Source: Verrucomicrobiia bacterium (GTDB lineage Bacteria; Verrucomicrobiota; Verrucomicrobiia; Limisphaerales; Fontisphaeraceae). Taken from it: a stretch of DNA of 64,000 nucleotides. Below are positions 9,133 through 17,374 of this stretch, in pieces (within the stretch, counting starts at the first letter, position 1; every line of letters begins with the position of its first letter). The stretch covers positions 37,617 through 101,616 of the forward strand of contig JAOAIT010000037.1 in the NCBI GenBank assembly GCA_026414565.1, given 5' to 3'. The notes beneath the pieces are model-generated. The model saw only the letters and a list, made by a program, of their open reading frames with translations, searched no databases and had not been told where the DNA came from. A program made the position numbers and the translations under genes.

Positions 9133-11538
9133 ATGAAACGCAATTGCTTTCGCTATGTCCTGGGTGGAGTGGCGCTGTTGGGCGCCCTGTTGCTGAGCTG
9201 GCCGACGCTGGCGGCCGCGGCGTCGGGCACGATTACCGTGGCGGTGGACCGGCCCGGCCCGGCTTCCAGCCCAATGCTGTGGGGCATCTTTTTTGAGGAC
9301 ATCAATCACTCGACGGACGGCGGCATCTACGCCGAGCTGGTGCGCAATCGCAACTTTGAGGACGGCGACAAGCCGGACTATTGGAGCGTGGTGCGGAGCG
9401 GGACGGCGCAGGTGGAGATCAGCGTGGATCGGAGCCAGCCGCTGAGCGCCAAGAATCCGCGGGCGTTGAAAGTGGAGATCCGCGACGGGGGCAGCGGCCG
9501 GGTGGGGGTGGCCAACGGCGGTTACTGGGGCATGAACATCCGCAAGGGCGAAACTTATGAGCTGACGCTCTTTGCCCGCGCGGCGGCGGGTTTTGCGGGG
9601 CCGCTGATGGTGACGCTGGAGAGCGAGGACCGCGAGGTGTATGCCGAGGGGCGGATTGCGCGGATTGAGGGCGCCTGGAAGAAATACGCGGTGAGTCTGA
9701 CGGCGCGGGGGACGGATCCCCATGCGCGGCTGGTAATCAGCACCACGCGGGCGGGCACGTTCTGGCTCGACATGGTTTCGCTCTTTCCAAAAAAGACCTT
9801 CAAGAACCGCCCGAACGGGCTGCGGCCGGATCTGGCGCAAATGCTGGTGGATTTGAAACCGTCGTTCAACCGGTTTCCGGGCGGCTGCTGGGTGGAGGGG
9901 GACACCATGGCCCAGGCCTACCGGTGGAAGGAGACCATTGGTGATGTGGCCGAGCGGCGGACCCAGTGGAATTTGTGGGGGTATCACGCCACGCACGGGA
10001 TCGGCTACCACGAATACCTGCAAATGTGCGAGGACATCGGGGCGGAGCCATTGTTTGTCATCAACTGCGGCATGAGCCATCGTGAGAACGTGCCGATGGA
10101 CAAGATGGACGAGTACGTGCAGGACGCGCTGGACGCCATCGAGTATGCCAACGGGCCGGTGACCAGCAAGTGGGGGGCGTTGCGGGCGAAGCACGGGCAT
10201 CCGGCGCCGTTTAATTTGAAATACATGCAAATTGGCAATGAAAACGGCGGCCCGGCGTATGCGGAGCGTTACCGCCTGATGTACAACGCCATCAAGGCCA
10301 AGTACCCTTATATGACCCTCATCGCCAATGACTGGGGCGGTCCGCCCAAGAACGTGCCGCTGGAAATTGTGGACGAGCACTATTACAACAACCCGGAATT
10401 TTTCATGGTGCAATCCACCCGGTATGACAAATACCCGCGCACGGGCTTCAAGGTGTTTGTGGGCGAGTATGCGGTCACCCAGGGCGGCGGACAGGGGAAT
10501 CTGCGGGCGGCGGTGGGCGAGGCGGCCTTCATGACCGGGCTGGAGCGCAACTCGGACATTGTGGTCATGGCGTCTTACGCGCCGCTGTTTGTGCATGTGA
10601 ATCACCGGCGCTGGAATCCGGACCTCATCAACTTTGACAGCTCGCGGGCCTACGGCATTCCGTCGTACTACGTGCAGAAGATGTTCAGTGAAAACCGCGG
10701 CGAGACCATTTTGCCGATCACGGTGGAATCGCCCAACGCCACCACGCGCACGCAGGGCGGGGCCATCGGGGTGGGCACGTGGCTGACGCAGGCGGAGTTC
10801 AAGGACATCAAGGTCACCCGCGGCAACGAGGTGCTGTATGAGTTTGATCCGGCCAAAGGCACGCAGCCATGGCGGCTGCTGGGCAACGGCAACTGGAGCA
10901 TCCAGGACGGCGCCCTGCGCCAGATGAGCCGCGCCGAGAATGTGCGGGCGATCATCGGCGACAAGCAGTGGACGGAGTACACCCTGACGCTCAAGGCGCG
11001 AAAAATCAGCGGCGATGAGGGATTCCTAATCCTCTTTAATGTGCAGGACGAAAACGCCAAGTCGTGGTGGAATCTGGGCGGGTGGGGCAACCGCCGCCAT
11101 GCCATCGAAATGGGGGGGGTCATTGGGCGCGAAGTGGAGGGGCGCATCGAGACCGGCCGGTGGTATGACATCCGCATTGAATCCGGGGCCAAGGGGGTGA
11201 AATGTTATCTGGACGGGCAACTGGTGCATGACTCGGAATATCCGACACTGAAGGCGCTTTATGCCTCGGCCACACGGGCGCGGGATGAGGTGATCCTGAA
11301 GGTGGTCAATGCCAGTTATGATCCGGTGACCACCACCTTTGCGTTGCAGGGCGTCAATCGCGTGGCTGGGCCGGCCCGGATGATTGTGCTCACCAGCGAA
11401 AAGGCCACGGACGAAAACAGCCTGGATCATCCGCTGAAAGTGGCGCCCAAGAGCAGCACGGTGAATCTGCCGGGGCCGCGCTTTGAGCAGACGCTGGCTC
11501 CCAACTCGGTGAACGTGCTGCGGGTGCGGGTGCAATAA
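9133..11538 (+). CDS. Secreted alpha-L-arabinofuranosidase, GH51, with inserted LamG-like module
   Basis: 801 residues from ATG 9133, beginning with a signal peptide (KRNCFRYVLGGVALLGALLL, cleavage after AAAA). GH51 enzymes remove terminal alpha-L-arabinofuranosyl groups from arabinan and arabinoxylan. The order is: an N-terminal GH51 strand (LWGIFFEDINHSTDGGIYAE), a CBM4/9-like module (about 75-210), a TIM barrel with acid/base Glu370 in QIGNENGG and nucleophile Glu445 in FVGEYAV, an inserted concanavalin-like module at about 550-690 (YEFDPAKGTQPWRLLGNGNW), and the C-terminal beta domain. The start is fixed by the signal peptide; the frame is open for 43 codons upstream without coding character. 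A paralogue lies at 53317-55308. Confidence 0.93.
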   Translation: MKRNCFRYVLGGVALLGALLLSWPTLAAAASGTITVAVDRPGPASSPMLWGIFFEDINHSTDGGIYAELVRNRNFEDGDKPDYWSVVRSGTAQVEISVDRSQPLSAKNPRALKVEIRDGGSGRVGVANGGYWGMNIRKGETYELTLFARAAAGFAGPLMVTLESEDREVYAEGRIARIEGAWKKYAVSLTARGTDPHARLVISTTRAGTFWLDMVSLFPKKTFKNRPNGLRPDLAQMLVDLKPSFNRFPGGCWVEGDTMAQAYRWKETIGDVAERRTQWNLWGYHATHGIGYHEYLQMCEDIGAEPLFVINCGMSHRENVPMDKMDEYVQDALDAIEYANGPVTSKWGALRAKHGHPAPFNLKYMQIGNENGGPAYAERYRLMYNAIKAKYPYMTLIANDWGGPPKNVPLEIVDEHYYNNPEFFMVQSTRYDKYPRTGFKVFVGEYAVTQGGGQGNLRAAVGEAAFMTGLERNSDIVVMASYAPLFVHVNHRRWNPDLINFDSSRAYGIPSYYVQKMFSENRGETILPITVESPNATTRTQGGAIGVGTWLTQAEFKDIKVTRGNEVLYEFDPAKGTQPWRLLGNGNWSIQDGALRQMSRAENVRAIIGDKQWTEYTLTLKARKISGDEGFLILFNVQDENAKSWWNLGGWGNRRHAIEMGGVIGREVEGRIETGRWYDIRIESGAKGVKCYLDGQLVHDSEYPTLKALYASATRARDEVILKVVNASYDPVTTTFALQGVNRVAGPARMIVLTSEKATDENSLDHPLKVAPKSSTVNLPGPRFEQTLAPNSVNVLRVRVQ

Positions 11539-11556
11539 GCCGGTGGGGCGGGTGAA

Positions 11557-11590
11557 CGGCCTCAACCGCGCCGGTGGCGAGGTGAGGCCG
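11557..11590. terminator. Hairpin between convergent GH51 and fabZ-like genes
   Basis: A perfect 8 bp stem pairs 11557-11564 (cggcctca) with 11583-11590 (tgaggccg). A 4 bp inner stem sits within the loop. It lies in the 68-base convergent gap, so it could end transcription from both sides. No T-run follows on either strand, which makes intrinsic termination uncertain. Confidence 0.4.
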
Positions 11591-11606
11591 GAGGCCGCGC
11601 TGTTGA

Positions 11607-12065
11607 TCAGCGGCCTTGATCCCTGCCGCCCAGCGTGATCTGCCCCTGCAGCAGCAGGCGCCCGCCGGCCGATACTTCTGTTTCCGCCTGGATGAGGCCG
11701 CCCAGGCGGCCGGTGATGCGGGCGGTGAGCTGGAGCGTTTCGCCGGGCCGGGCGGTGTCCCATATTTTGATGTGCCGGAGGGCGGTGAGTTTCAAATCTT
11801 CGAGGGGCGCCTGCCCGGGGGCCGTTTGCGCCACCACGCCGGCGAGTTGCGCCGCGGCTTCCACCAGCAAGACGCCGGGAAACAGGGGCAGGCCGGGGAA
11901 ATGACCGCGCAGAAACGGCTCGTCGCCGCGCACGTGGTACTCGCCCGCGCCGCGCACGCCTGGCTCCAGTGCGGTGAGCCGGTCCACAAACCGGAATTCA
12001 GGCCCGTGGGGGAGGCGGGCCAGCGCCTCGGCCAGGCATGGTTTGGATTCAAGCGGAGTGGGCAT
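11607..12065 (-). CDS. FabZ-like 3-hydroxyacyl-ACP dehydratase
   Basis: A 152-residue hot-dog-fold protein. FabZ dehydrates (3R)-hydroxyacyl-ACP in fatty acid elongation. The catalytic signature is visible: the His in LRGHFPGLPLFPGV (about residue 54) and the Glu in LLVEAAAQLAG (about 68), preceded by FRFVDRLTALEPG. The length and motif spacing are normal. It sits 26 bases downstream of the U32 gene on the same strand and may be co-transcribed with it. No other fatty-acid synthase genes are close, so this may be a second FabZ-type paralogue rather than the housekeeping copy, and no gene symbol is assigned. Confidence 0.85.
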   Translation of the reverse strand: MPTPLESKPCLAEALARLPHGPEFRFVDRLTALEPGVRGAGEYHVRGDEPFLRGHFPGLPLFPGVLLVEAAAQLAGVVAQTAPGQAPLEDLKLTALRHIKIWDTARPGETLQLTARITGRLGGLIQAETEVSAGGRLLLQGQITLGGRDQGR

Positions 12066-12091
12066 GCGGAGCGTGTCTCGCGGTGGATGCG

Positions 12092-14653
12092 TTACAAAGG
12101 GCCTCGTGTGACGCCCAGTTCATTGAGCAGGCGCAGCTCCTGCCAGAGGCGGGCTGCGGTGATTTCGCCCCGTTCGAGCTGCTGGTAGCGTTCGAGGGTG
12201 CGGCCCACCAGCTCCGGCGATTCATGGACAAACTCGAGCCGGAAACGGCGCGTCCCCGCCTGCACCAGTTGGGGCAGGGCTTCGGCGCCGGTTTGGGCGC
12301 GGGCGTTATAGACGGTGTTGCGGCAGCCGGCATCGGCCCGCAACGGATGCTCGGCGCCCACGCGATCGCGCAGCTTCACGTCGTGCTTTTCGCAGGGGCG
12401 GCCGCAATTGGTGAAGTCGGTGCCCGAGGAAAGGAAGGCGCAAAACACGCAATGCTCCATGTGGAACATGGGCATGTGATGGTGCAGGGTGATTTCAAAC
12501 CAGGCGGGCGGCGCGGCGCGCAGCAAATCGAGCAGTTGCGCCACATTCAGATCGTAGGAGGCCGTCACCCGCTCCAGCGGGTAGTGCGTCAGGAAATATT
12601 CCGCGCTCAGGGGGTTGGCGATGTTCAGGGAGTAGTCGCCGATGCACCGGCAGCCGGCGAAAAATTCCAGATGATCGTAATTGCGCACCAGGTAGCCGTC
12701 CGCCCCGCTGTCCCGGACCTGCCGCAAGATCCAAGTTTCGCCGGGCTTGGTGATGCGCGGGGGCGCCACGAAAATCTGGCGTGAGTGTCCCGCCGGCGTG
12801 GGGCCGGCCGCGCGGACGCGGCGTACCGCCTCGGCGTACTGCCGGGGATCATCCAGCTCGCAATAAAGGGTGGCCACGTCGCGTTGCAGCACGCTCTCCA
12901 GTTGGGCCAGCGAGCGGACCAGCACAATCCACTCCACTTGGTCCGGGGTGGCGATGGTCTGCCGGGGTGTGGCGAGTCCCTGCAGCCAGCGGCCGTCCTT
13001 GATGTGTGGCCCGGGGTGCAGGGTCCAGCGCCGCGGCTGCCGGCGCTGGTTTTCCAGCGCGGTTACGAGCTCGCGGCGCAAACGATTCAATTCGCTGGCG
13101 GGCAGGATCACCTCGCCCTCCAGGGCATACTCAAGGGTGCCCAGGCGGAAGGGGGTGCCCCCCAGGCGGCCCAGTTGCTCGCGCAGTTTTTGGGGCGTCA
13201 GCGGTTGATGGTGGGCGGCGACCAGCGGCATTTGCGAAAGCGCGGTGGCGGTATGCCCCTGGGGATCGCGCATTTCCACCCGCAGCGGCTCGCCCGCGCG
13301 CCCGCTGGCATGCACCTGCACCGGTTGTTGAAAGCGCGGGGTTTCGCCTGCAAAACTCTGCCGCCAGCGGCGCTCCAGCTCGGGGTCGCTGGTTTTCCAG
13401 ACCCAATGGCCCGGTTGCACGCGGGCGGTCTGCACATCGCCGCGGCCAAAGGTCAACCAGGCCTCGCGCGCTGCCGCCCCGCGGCCGGCCGGCAGGACTT
13501 CATACACCCGGCCGCCTTCCTCCCGCAAATCCGGCCGGCCGGCGTCGAAGACGACGCCGTCGCCCGGCTTGACGCTGCCGGCCAGCCGCACGCGGACACG
13601 GCCGGGGCGGGATTCGAGCACTTCGCCAATGAAGGCGCCGCGTTTGGTGCCGAAGCGCGCATGGACCAGGGCCTGATTGTTGACGCCGCCAAACCAGCCG
13701 GTGTAGAGGCCGCGTGAGAAGGCCATCTCCATTTCATAGCGGTGGGCCTCGGCATCGTAGGGCCGGGGCGCCGGCCCGCAGGCGGCGTCGAGCGCCTCGC
13801 GGTAGAGGCGGGTGATGTTGGCCACGTATTCCGGCGTCTTGAGGCGGCCCTCGATTTTGAAAGAGGCCACGCCGGCGCGCGCCAGGTCCGGCACCAGCTC
13901 GAGGGCGGCCAGATCGCGCGGGCTGAGGAGGTAGCGGCGATCGCCCAGCGGCACCACGGCGCCATCGGCGATCAATTGATAGGGCAGCCGGCAGGCTTGG
14001 GCACACACGCCGCGATTGGCGCTGCGGCCGCCCAGCGACTCGCTGGTCAGGCATTGGCCGGAGTAGGCCACGCACAGCGCGCCATGGACAAAGACCTCCA
14101 GGGGGAGGGCGGCCTGTCGGGCCGGCAGTTCCTGCTGGATGCGTTCAATTTCCTTGAGCGAACATTCCCGCGCCAGCACCACCAGTTGGCAGCCCAGTTC
14201 CCGCGCAAACTGCACGCCGGCGGCGCTGGTGATGGTCATTTGGGTGGAGGCATGCAGGGGAAAATCCGGCGACAGCCGCCGCGCCAGCCGGGCAATGCCA
14301 ACGTCCTGCACAATGGCGGCGTCCACGCCGGCCTGAATGAGAGCGCGCAGGCAGCTTTCGGCCTCCTCGAGTTCGTGGGTGAAGAGCAGGGTGTTGAAAC
14401 AGGCGTACCCCCGCACTCCACGGTAGTGCAACCATTCCATGAGGGCGGGCAACCCCTCCAGGGTGAAGTTGTCCGCGCGCAACCGGGCATTGTGGCGCTC
14501 CAGGCCGAAATAAATGGCGTCGGCACCGTTTTCCACGGCCGCGCGCGCGCAATCCCAGTTGCCCGCCGGCGCGATCAGTTCCGGGCGCACCACGGCCGCG
14601 CCCTCGGTGGAGGGCGAGGCGTTGGGTTGGGCGTTGGCCGCGGTCAGTGCCAT
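12092..14653 (-). CDS. U32 family peptidase-like protein with DUF3656 (RlhA/YhbU-like)
   Basis: 853 residues from ATG 14653; one further codon upstream (TTG) is in frame but unlikely. The N-terminal U32 barrel shows PELIAPAGNWDCARAAVENG, then HASTQMTITS and VFVHGALCVAYSGQCLTS. The paired cysteines of GVCAQACRLPY follow, the conserved cysteine region of the family, and then FKIEGRLKTPEYVA. The middle is DUF3656-like. The C-terminal third is a second U32-like segment with more cysteines (MEHCVFCAFLSSGTDFTNCG). In E. coli the related RlhA is needed for 5-hydroxycytidine in 23S rRNA, so an RNA-modification role is more likely than proteolysis. It is followed by the fabZ-like gene and divergent from the VTC gene. 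Confidence 0.88.
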   Translation of the reverse strand: MALTAANAQPNASPSTEGAAVVRPELIAPAGNWDCARAAVENGADAIYFGLERHNARLRADNFTLEGLPALMEWLHYRGVRGYACFNTLLFTHELEEAESCLRALIQAGVDAAIVQDVGIARLARRLSPDFPLHASTQMTITSAAGVQFARELGCQLVVLARECSLKEIERIQQELPARQAALPLEVFVHGALCVAYSGQCLTSESLGGRSANRGVCAQACRLPYQLIADGAVVPLGDRRYLLSPRDLAALELVPDLARAGVASFKIEGRLKTPEYVANITRLYREALDAACGPAPRPYDAEAHRYEMEMAFSRGLYTGWFGGVNNQALVHARFGTKRGAFIGEVLESRPGRVRVRLAGSVKPGDGVVFDAGRPDLREEGGRVYEVLPAGRGAAAREAWLTFGRGDVQTARVQPGHWVWKTSDPELERRWRQSFAGETPRFQQPVQVHASGRAGEPLRVEMRDPQGHTATALSQMPLVAAHHQPLTPQKLREQLGRLGGTPFRLGTLEYALEGEVILPASELNRLRRELVTALENQRRQPRRWTLHPGPHIKDGRWLQGLATPRQTIATPDQVEWIVLVRSLAQLESVLQRDVATLYCELDDPRQYAEAVRRVRAAGPTPAGHSRQIFVAPPRITKPGETWILRQVRDSGADGYLVRNYDHLEFFAGCRCIGDYSLNIANPLSAEYFLTHYPLERVTASYDLNVAQLLDLLRAAPPAWFEITLHHHMPMFHMEHCVFCAFLSSGTDFTNCGRPCEKHDVKLRDRVGAEHPLRADAGCRNTVYNARAQTGAEALPQLVQAGTRRFRLEFVHESPELVGRTLERYQQLERGEITAARLWQELRLLNELGVTRGPL

Positions 14654-14791
14654 CAAGGGTTAATCATTCCCCAGATTGCCTGCGGACGCAAGCCAGGCCA
14701 TGCGGGAGCCGGCGCGTTGCCCCACCCCCCATGAGCATTCCGGGAGGGGGCGGGCCGACGGGGGCCGTTTGGGCGGGGGCGAGATTTTTCT

Positions 14792-14808
14792 TTTCCCCAG
14801 AGGGGAAA
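14792..14808. promoter_or_regulatory. Palindrome in the U32/VTC divergent promoter region
   Basis: TTTCCCC at 14792-14798 is followed by a 3-base centre and then GGGGAAA at 14802-14808, a perfect inverted repeat with 7 bp arms. It lies about 40 bases before the VTC start and 140 bases before the U32 start. It could be an operator or a small hairpin. No T-run follows the right arm. Confidence 0.4.
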
Positions 14809-14845
14809 TGGTCAAGGATAATGCGGCTTATTTATTTGATGGCTT

Positions 14846-15634
14846 ATGGCGGTGGACCGAATGCAACAACAGCGCTTCGAGTTGAAGTACCTCATCACCG
14901 AGGACAAAGCGCTGATGGTACGCGACTTTGTGCGGAGCGCCGGGATGGAGCTGGATGAATACAGTGCGATTCGCCCCAATTTTTCCTATCCGGTGCACAG
15001 TCTGTACCTGGACAATGACGCCCTGACCACCTACTGGGAAACGATCAACGGGAACAAAAACCGGTTCAAATTGCGGCTGCGTTACTACAGCACGGATCCC
15101 GACACGCCGGTGTTTTTTGAGATCAAACGCCGGATGAACAACTGCATTTTGAAACAGCGCGGCGGGGTGCGGCAGCAGGCGGTGGAGGCGCTGTTGAGCG
15201 GCCATCTGCCGGAGCCGCAGCATCTGGTCAATTACTCCGCCAAGGCGCTGGTGGCGTTGCAACGGTTTTGCGAGCTGGCCCAGCGGCTGCAGGCCAAGCC
15301 CAAGGTGCACATTGCCTATCTGCGGGAAGCCTACGTGAATGACAACGACACGGTGCGGGTGACGATGGACCGGCAGGTCTGCGGCGAACCGAACTTGCGC
15401 TATGCCATCACCACGGAAATGGAGCGGCCGCGGTACTCGTACCGGCCCTATGTGATTCTGGAGCTGAAGTTCACCAATCGTTTTCCCAACTGGTTCAAGG
15501 AGCTGGTGCGGGTGTTCAATGTCATGCAGCGCGGCGCGGCCAAATACGTCAGCTCCATCCAGGCCATCGGGGATCCGCGCCTGCTGGAGGCGCACACCAC
15601 CATCGTGCAGGAGGAAGAGGTCAATTACGATTGA
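14846..15634 (+). CDS. VTC-domain polyphosphate polymerase-like protein
   Basis: 262 residues forming a tunnel-fold VTC domain (CYTH/triphosphate-tunnel superfamily). In yeast Vtc4 this domain makes polyphosphate from ATP. Supporting text includes QRFELKYLITEDKALMVRDF, HSLYLDNDALTTYWE, FKLRLRYYST, then FFEIKRRMNNCILKQR, RVTMDRQVCGE and VILELKFTNRFPNW. These carry the alternating basic and acidic residues expected to line the tunnel. ATG 14846 is used; ATG 14861 (MQQQRFELKY) is also possible. Bacterial VTC genes often stand beside DUF4956 or CotH genes, but none is present here. Confidence 0.85.
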   Translation: MAVDRMQQQRFELKYLITEDKALMVRDFVRSAGMELDEYSAIRPNFSYPVHSLYLDNDALTTYWETINGNKNRFKLRLRYYSTDPDTPVFFEIKRRMNNCILKQRGGVRQQAVEALLSGHLPEPQHLVNYSAKALVALQRFCELAQRLQAKPKVHIAYLREAYVNDNDTVRVTMDRQVCGEPNLRYAITTEMERPRYSYRPYVILELKFTNRFPNWFKELVRVFNVMQRGAAKYVSSIQAIGDPRLLEAHTTIVQEEEVNYD

Positions 15635-15768
15635 GCCAGGCCGCCCGACTCAATAACTGCTCCTGAACGCCGAATGTGGGCTGATTTCTCCCCGACCCCG
15701 GGCGGGAAGCGCCACCGGCCGGAGCGGTGCTGCCGGAAGTTGCCCGGGCTGGCGTGATGATCGGCCTC

Positions 15769-17082
15769 TTACAAACCGACTTTTTTGAACCGGGCCTTGA
15801 CCTGCCGGAAATGGAAATCCAGCGAGCAGATTTTTTCCAGTTCGCCGGGTGCGAAGTGACGGGCCACTTCGGGATCGGCCTGGAGCTGCTTGAGGAAATC
15901 GGCCTGGGGATCCCCGGCGTTTTTGGCCTGCCAGGTCAGCATGGCGTTGCGCTGGACCAGCTCGTAGGCGGCCTCGCGGGTGAGGCCCTTGCGGATGAGG
16001 GCCAGGAGCACGGTTTGGGAGTGCCACATGCCCAGCGAGAGCGCCAGGTTGCGTTTCATGTTTTCCGGATAGACGATCAGGCCGTCGGTTAATTTGGTCA
16101 GCGTGGCGAGCATGTAGTCCAACAGCGTGCAACTGTCGGGGAAGATGATGCGCTCGACGCTGCTGTGGCTGATGTCGCGCTCGTGCCACAAGGCCACATT
16201 TTCCAGGGCGGCCAGGGCGTTGGCGCGCAGGACGCGGGCCAGGCCGGTGAGGCGTTCGCCGGTGATGGGATTGCGCTTGTGGGGCATGGCACTGGAGCCT
16301 TTCTGGCCCTTGGCGAAATACTCCTCGACTTCGAGCACTTCAGTGCGTTGGAGATGGCGGAACTCCGTGGCCCAACGCTCGATGCTGGCTCCCACCAGCG
16401 CCAGGGCCATGAGAAACTCGGCGTGCAAATCGCGCTGCACCACTTGCGTGGCCAGCGGCGCGGGGCGCAGTCCCAGTTTTTTGCAGACGTAGGCTTCGAC
16501 GCGCGGATGCAAATGCGCGCTGGTGCCCACCGCCCCGCTGAGCTTGCCCACGGCCACCGTGTGGCGCGCCGCGGCCAGGCGTTGCTCGGCGCGCCCAAAC
16601 TCGTCATACATGAGGGCCATTTTGAGGCCGAAGGTGATCGGCTCGGCATGAATGCCATGGCTGCGGCCGATGCAGGGGGTGAATTGATGCTCGCGGGCGC
16701 GGCGGGCGATGACCTGGCGCAACTGGCGCACATCTTCCAGCAGCAAATCCGCCGACTGGGTCATCTGCACAGCGAAGGCTGTGTCCAGAATGTCGCTGGA
16801 GGTCAGGCCAAAGTGAAACCAGCGGCTGGCGGGGTGGTTGATGCGCTCAGCCACACAGGTGGTAAAGGCAATGACATCGTGATTGAGCGTTTTTTCCAGC
16901 TCCTTGCAGCGCTCCACATCGAAGCCGGCGCGCTCGCGGATGAGGCGGAAATCCTGCTCCGGCACGATGCCTTCCTTGACGAGGGCTTCGAGGGCGAGCA
17001 GCTCCACCTGAAGCCAGATTTCCAGTTTGCGTTGCTCCGTCCAGATTTCCCGCATGGCGGGCCGTGTGTAACGTTGTATCAT
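15769..17082 (-). CDS. purB: Adenylosuccinate lyase
   Basis: 437 residues. PurB catalyses two fumarate-releasing steps, SAICAR to AICAR and adenylosuccinate to AMP. The fumarate-lyase signature KGSSAMPHKRNP is intact and the catalytic-serine loop is within it. Other conserved parts are RYTRPAMREIWTEQ at the start, HFGLTSSDILDTA, and CIGRSHGIHAEPITFGLKMA containing the catalytic His region. ATG 17082 (MIQRYTRP) is the natural start. The in-frame extension to 17142 reads through a heptanucleotide repeat (VIGHWSLSDF) that is not genuine protein. purH lies 8 kb away in a different unit. Confidence 0.95.
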   Translation of the reverse strand: MIQRYTRPAMREIWTEQRKLEIWLQVELLALEALVKEGIVPEQDFRLIRERAGFDVERCKELEKTLNHDVIAFTTCVAERINHPASRWFHFGLTSSDILDTAFAVQMTQSADLLLEDVRQLRQVIARRAREHQFTPCIGRSHGIHAEPITFGLKMALMYDEFGRAEQRLAAARHTVAVGKLSGAVGTSAHLHPRVEAYVCKKLGLRPAPLATQVVQRDLHAEFLMALALVGASIERWATEFRHLQRTEVLEVEEYFAKGQKGSSAMPHKRNPITGERLTGLARVLRANALAALENVALWHERDISHSSVERIIFPDSCTLLDYMLATLTKLTDGLIVYPENMKRNLALSLGMWHSQTVLLALIRKGLTREAAYELVQRNAMLTWQAKNAGDPQADFLKQLQADPEVARHFAPGELEKICSLDFHFRQVKARFKKVGL

Positions 17083-17119
17083 GGCGGGGGGGAATGTAGC
17101 CGAAGCGGCGAAGTCAGAC

Positions 17120-17140
17120 AATGACCAATGACCAATGACC
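17120..17140. repeat. Heptanucleotide tandem repeat (aatgacc, three copies)
   Basis: Three exact copies of a 7-base unit (aatgacc) lie immediately upstream of purB, followed by a decayed fourth copy. It resembles the short tandem heptanucleotide repeats scattered in cyanobacterial and planctomycete/verrucomicrobial genomes. On the minus strand it creates a spurious VIGHWSL-type peptide. Confidence 0.8.
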
Positions 17141-17177
17141 AAAGGACCCGCTCCGAAAGCCGGGGGGGGGTGTTAAC

Positions 17178-17226
17178 CACGAATAGACACGAATAGACAC
17201 AAATAGACATGAATAGACACAAACTT
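17178..17226. repeat. Ten-base tandem repeat (consensus acgaatagac)
   Basis: About four copies of a 10-base unit occur back to back (acgaatagac, acgaatagac, acaaatagac, atgaatagac), with a decayed fifth. The region is much more AT-rich than its surroundings. It lies in the divergent purB/dnaB spacer, about 50 bases from the heptanucleotide repeat. Confidence 0.8.
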
Positions 17227-17257
17227 GCATGAATTTCAGGGGAGGGCATGTGGACTT

Positions 17258-17286
17258 AAAAATGAGGACCGACCCCTGTTTCAGGG
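17258..17286. repeat. Possible REP-like repeat (aaaatgaggaccgacccc type)
   Basis: The stretch includes aaaatgaggaccgacccct and a small hairpin, ccctg-ttt-caggg, at 17274-17286. From memory it resembles the aaaatggggacagacccc repeat family that accompanies Y1/RAYT transposases in many bacteria. A RAYT-like gene is present elsewhere in the window. Only this one copy was noticed. Confidence 0.35.
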
Positions 17287-17300
17287 CTAATGCTTATAAC

Positions 17301-17329
17301 TTGTGAAAAGTAGCTCAATAACTTTTAAT
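17301..17329 (+). promoter_or_regulatory. Putative sigma-70-type promoter of dnaB
   Basis: The -35 element TTGTGA is at 17301-17306, followed by a 17-base spacer and the -10 element TTTAAT at 17324-17329. It lies in an AT-rich island directly before dnaB. Five of six -10 bases and four of six -35 bases match the consensus. The predicted transcript start is about 40 bases before ATG 17375. Confidence 0.5.
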
Positions 17330-17374
17330 AAGAAGGTCGCCTCTTTTTAATGAAAATAGGCTTTGCTATCCCCC

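Noticed and set aside
8971..10605. Long minus-strand open frame continuing from the FIST gene across the GH51 gene (934 codons in all)
   Set aside because: The part beyond 8970 is antisense to a well-supported GH51 gene and reads as His/Arg/Pro-rich text with no domain; only the FIST portion is real.
17178..17226. CRISPR array
   Set aside because: The unit is only 10 bases, contiguous and without spacers, and no cas genes are present.
17083..17374. Replication origin near dnaB
   Set aside because: The AT-rich island contains no DnaA-box-like 9-mers that I could see and no dnaA or dnaN genes; the low GC is explained by repeats and a promoter.
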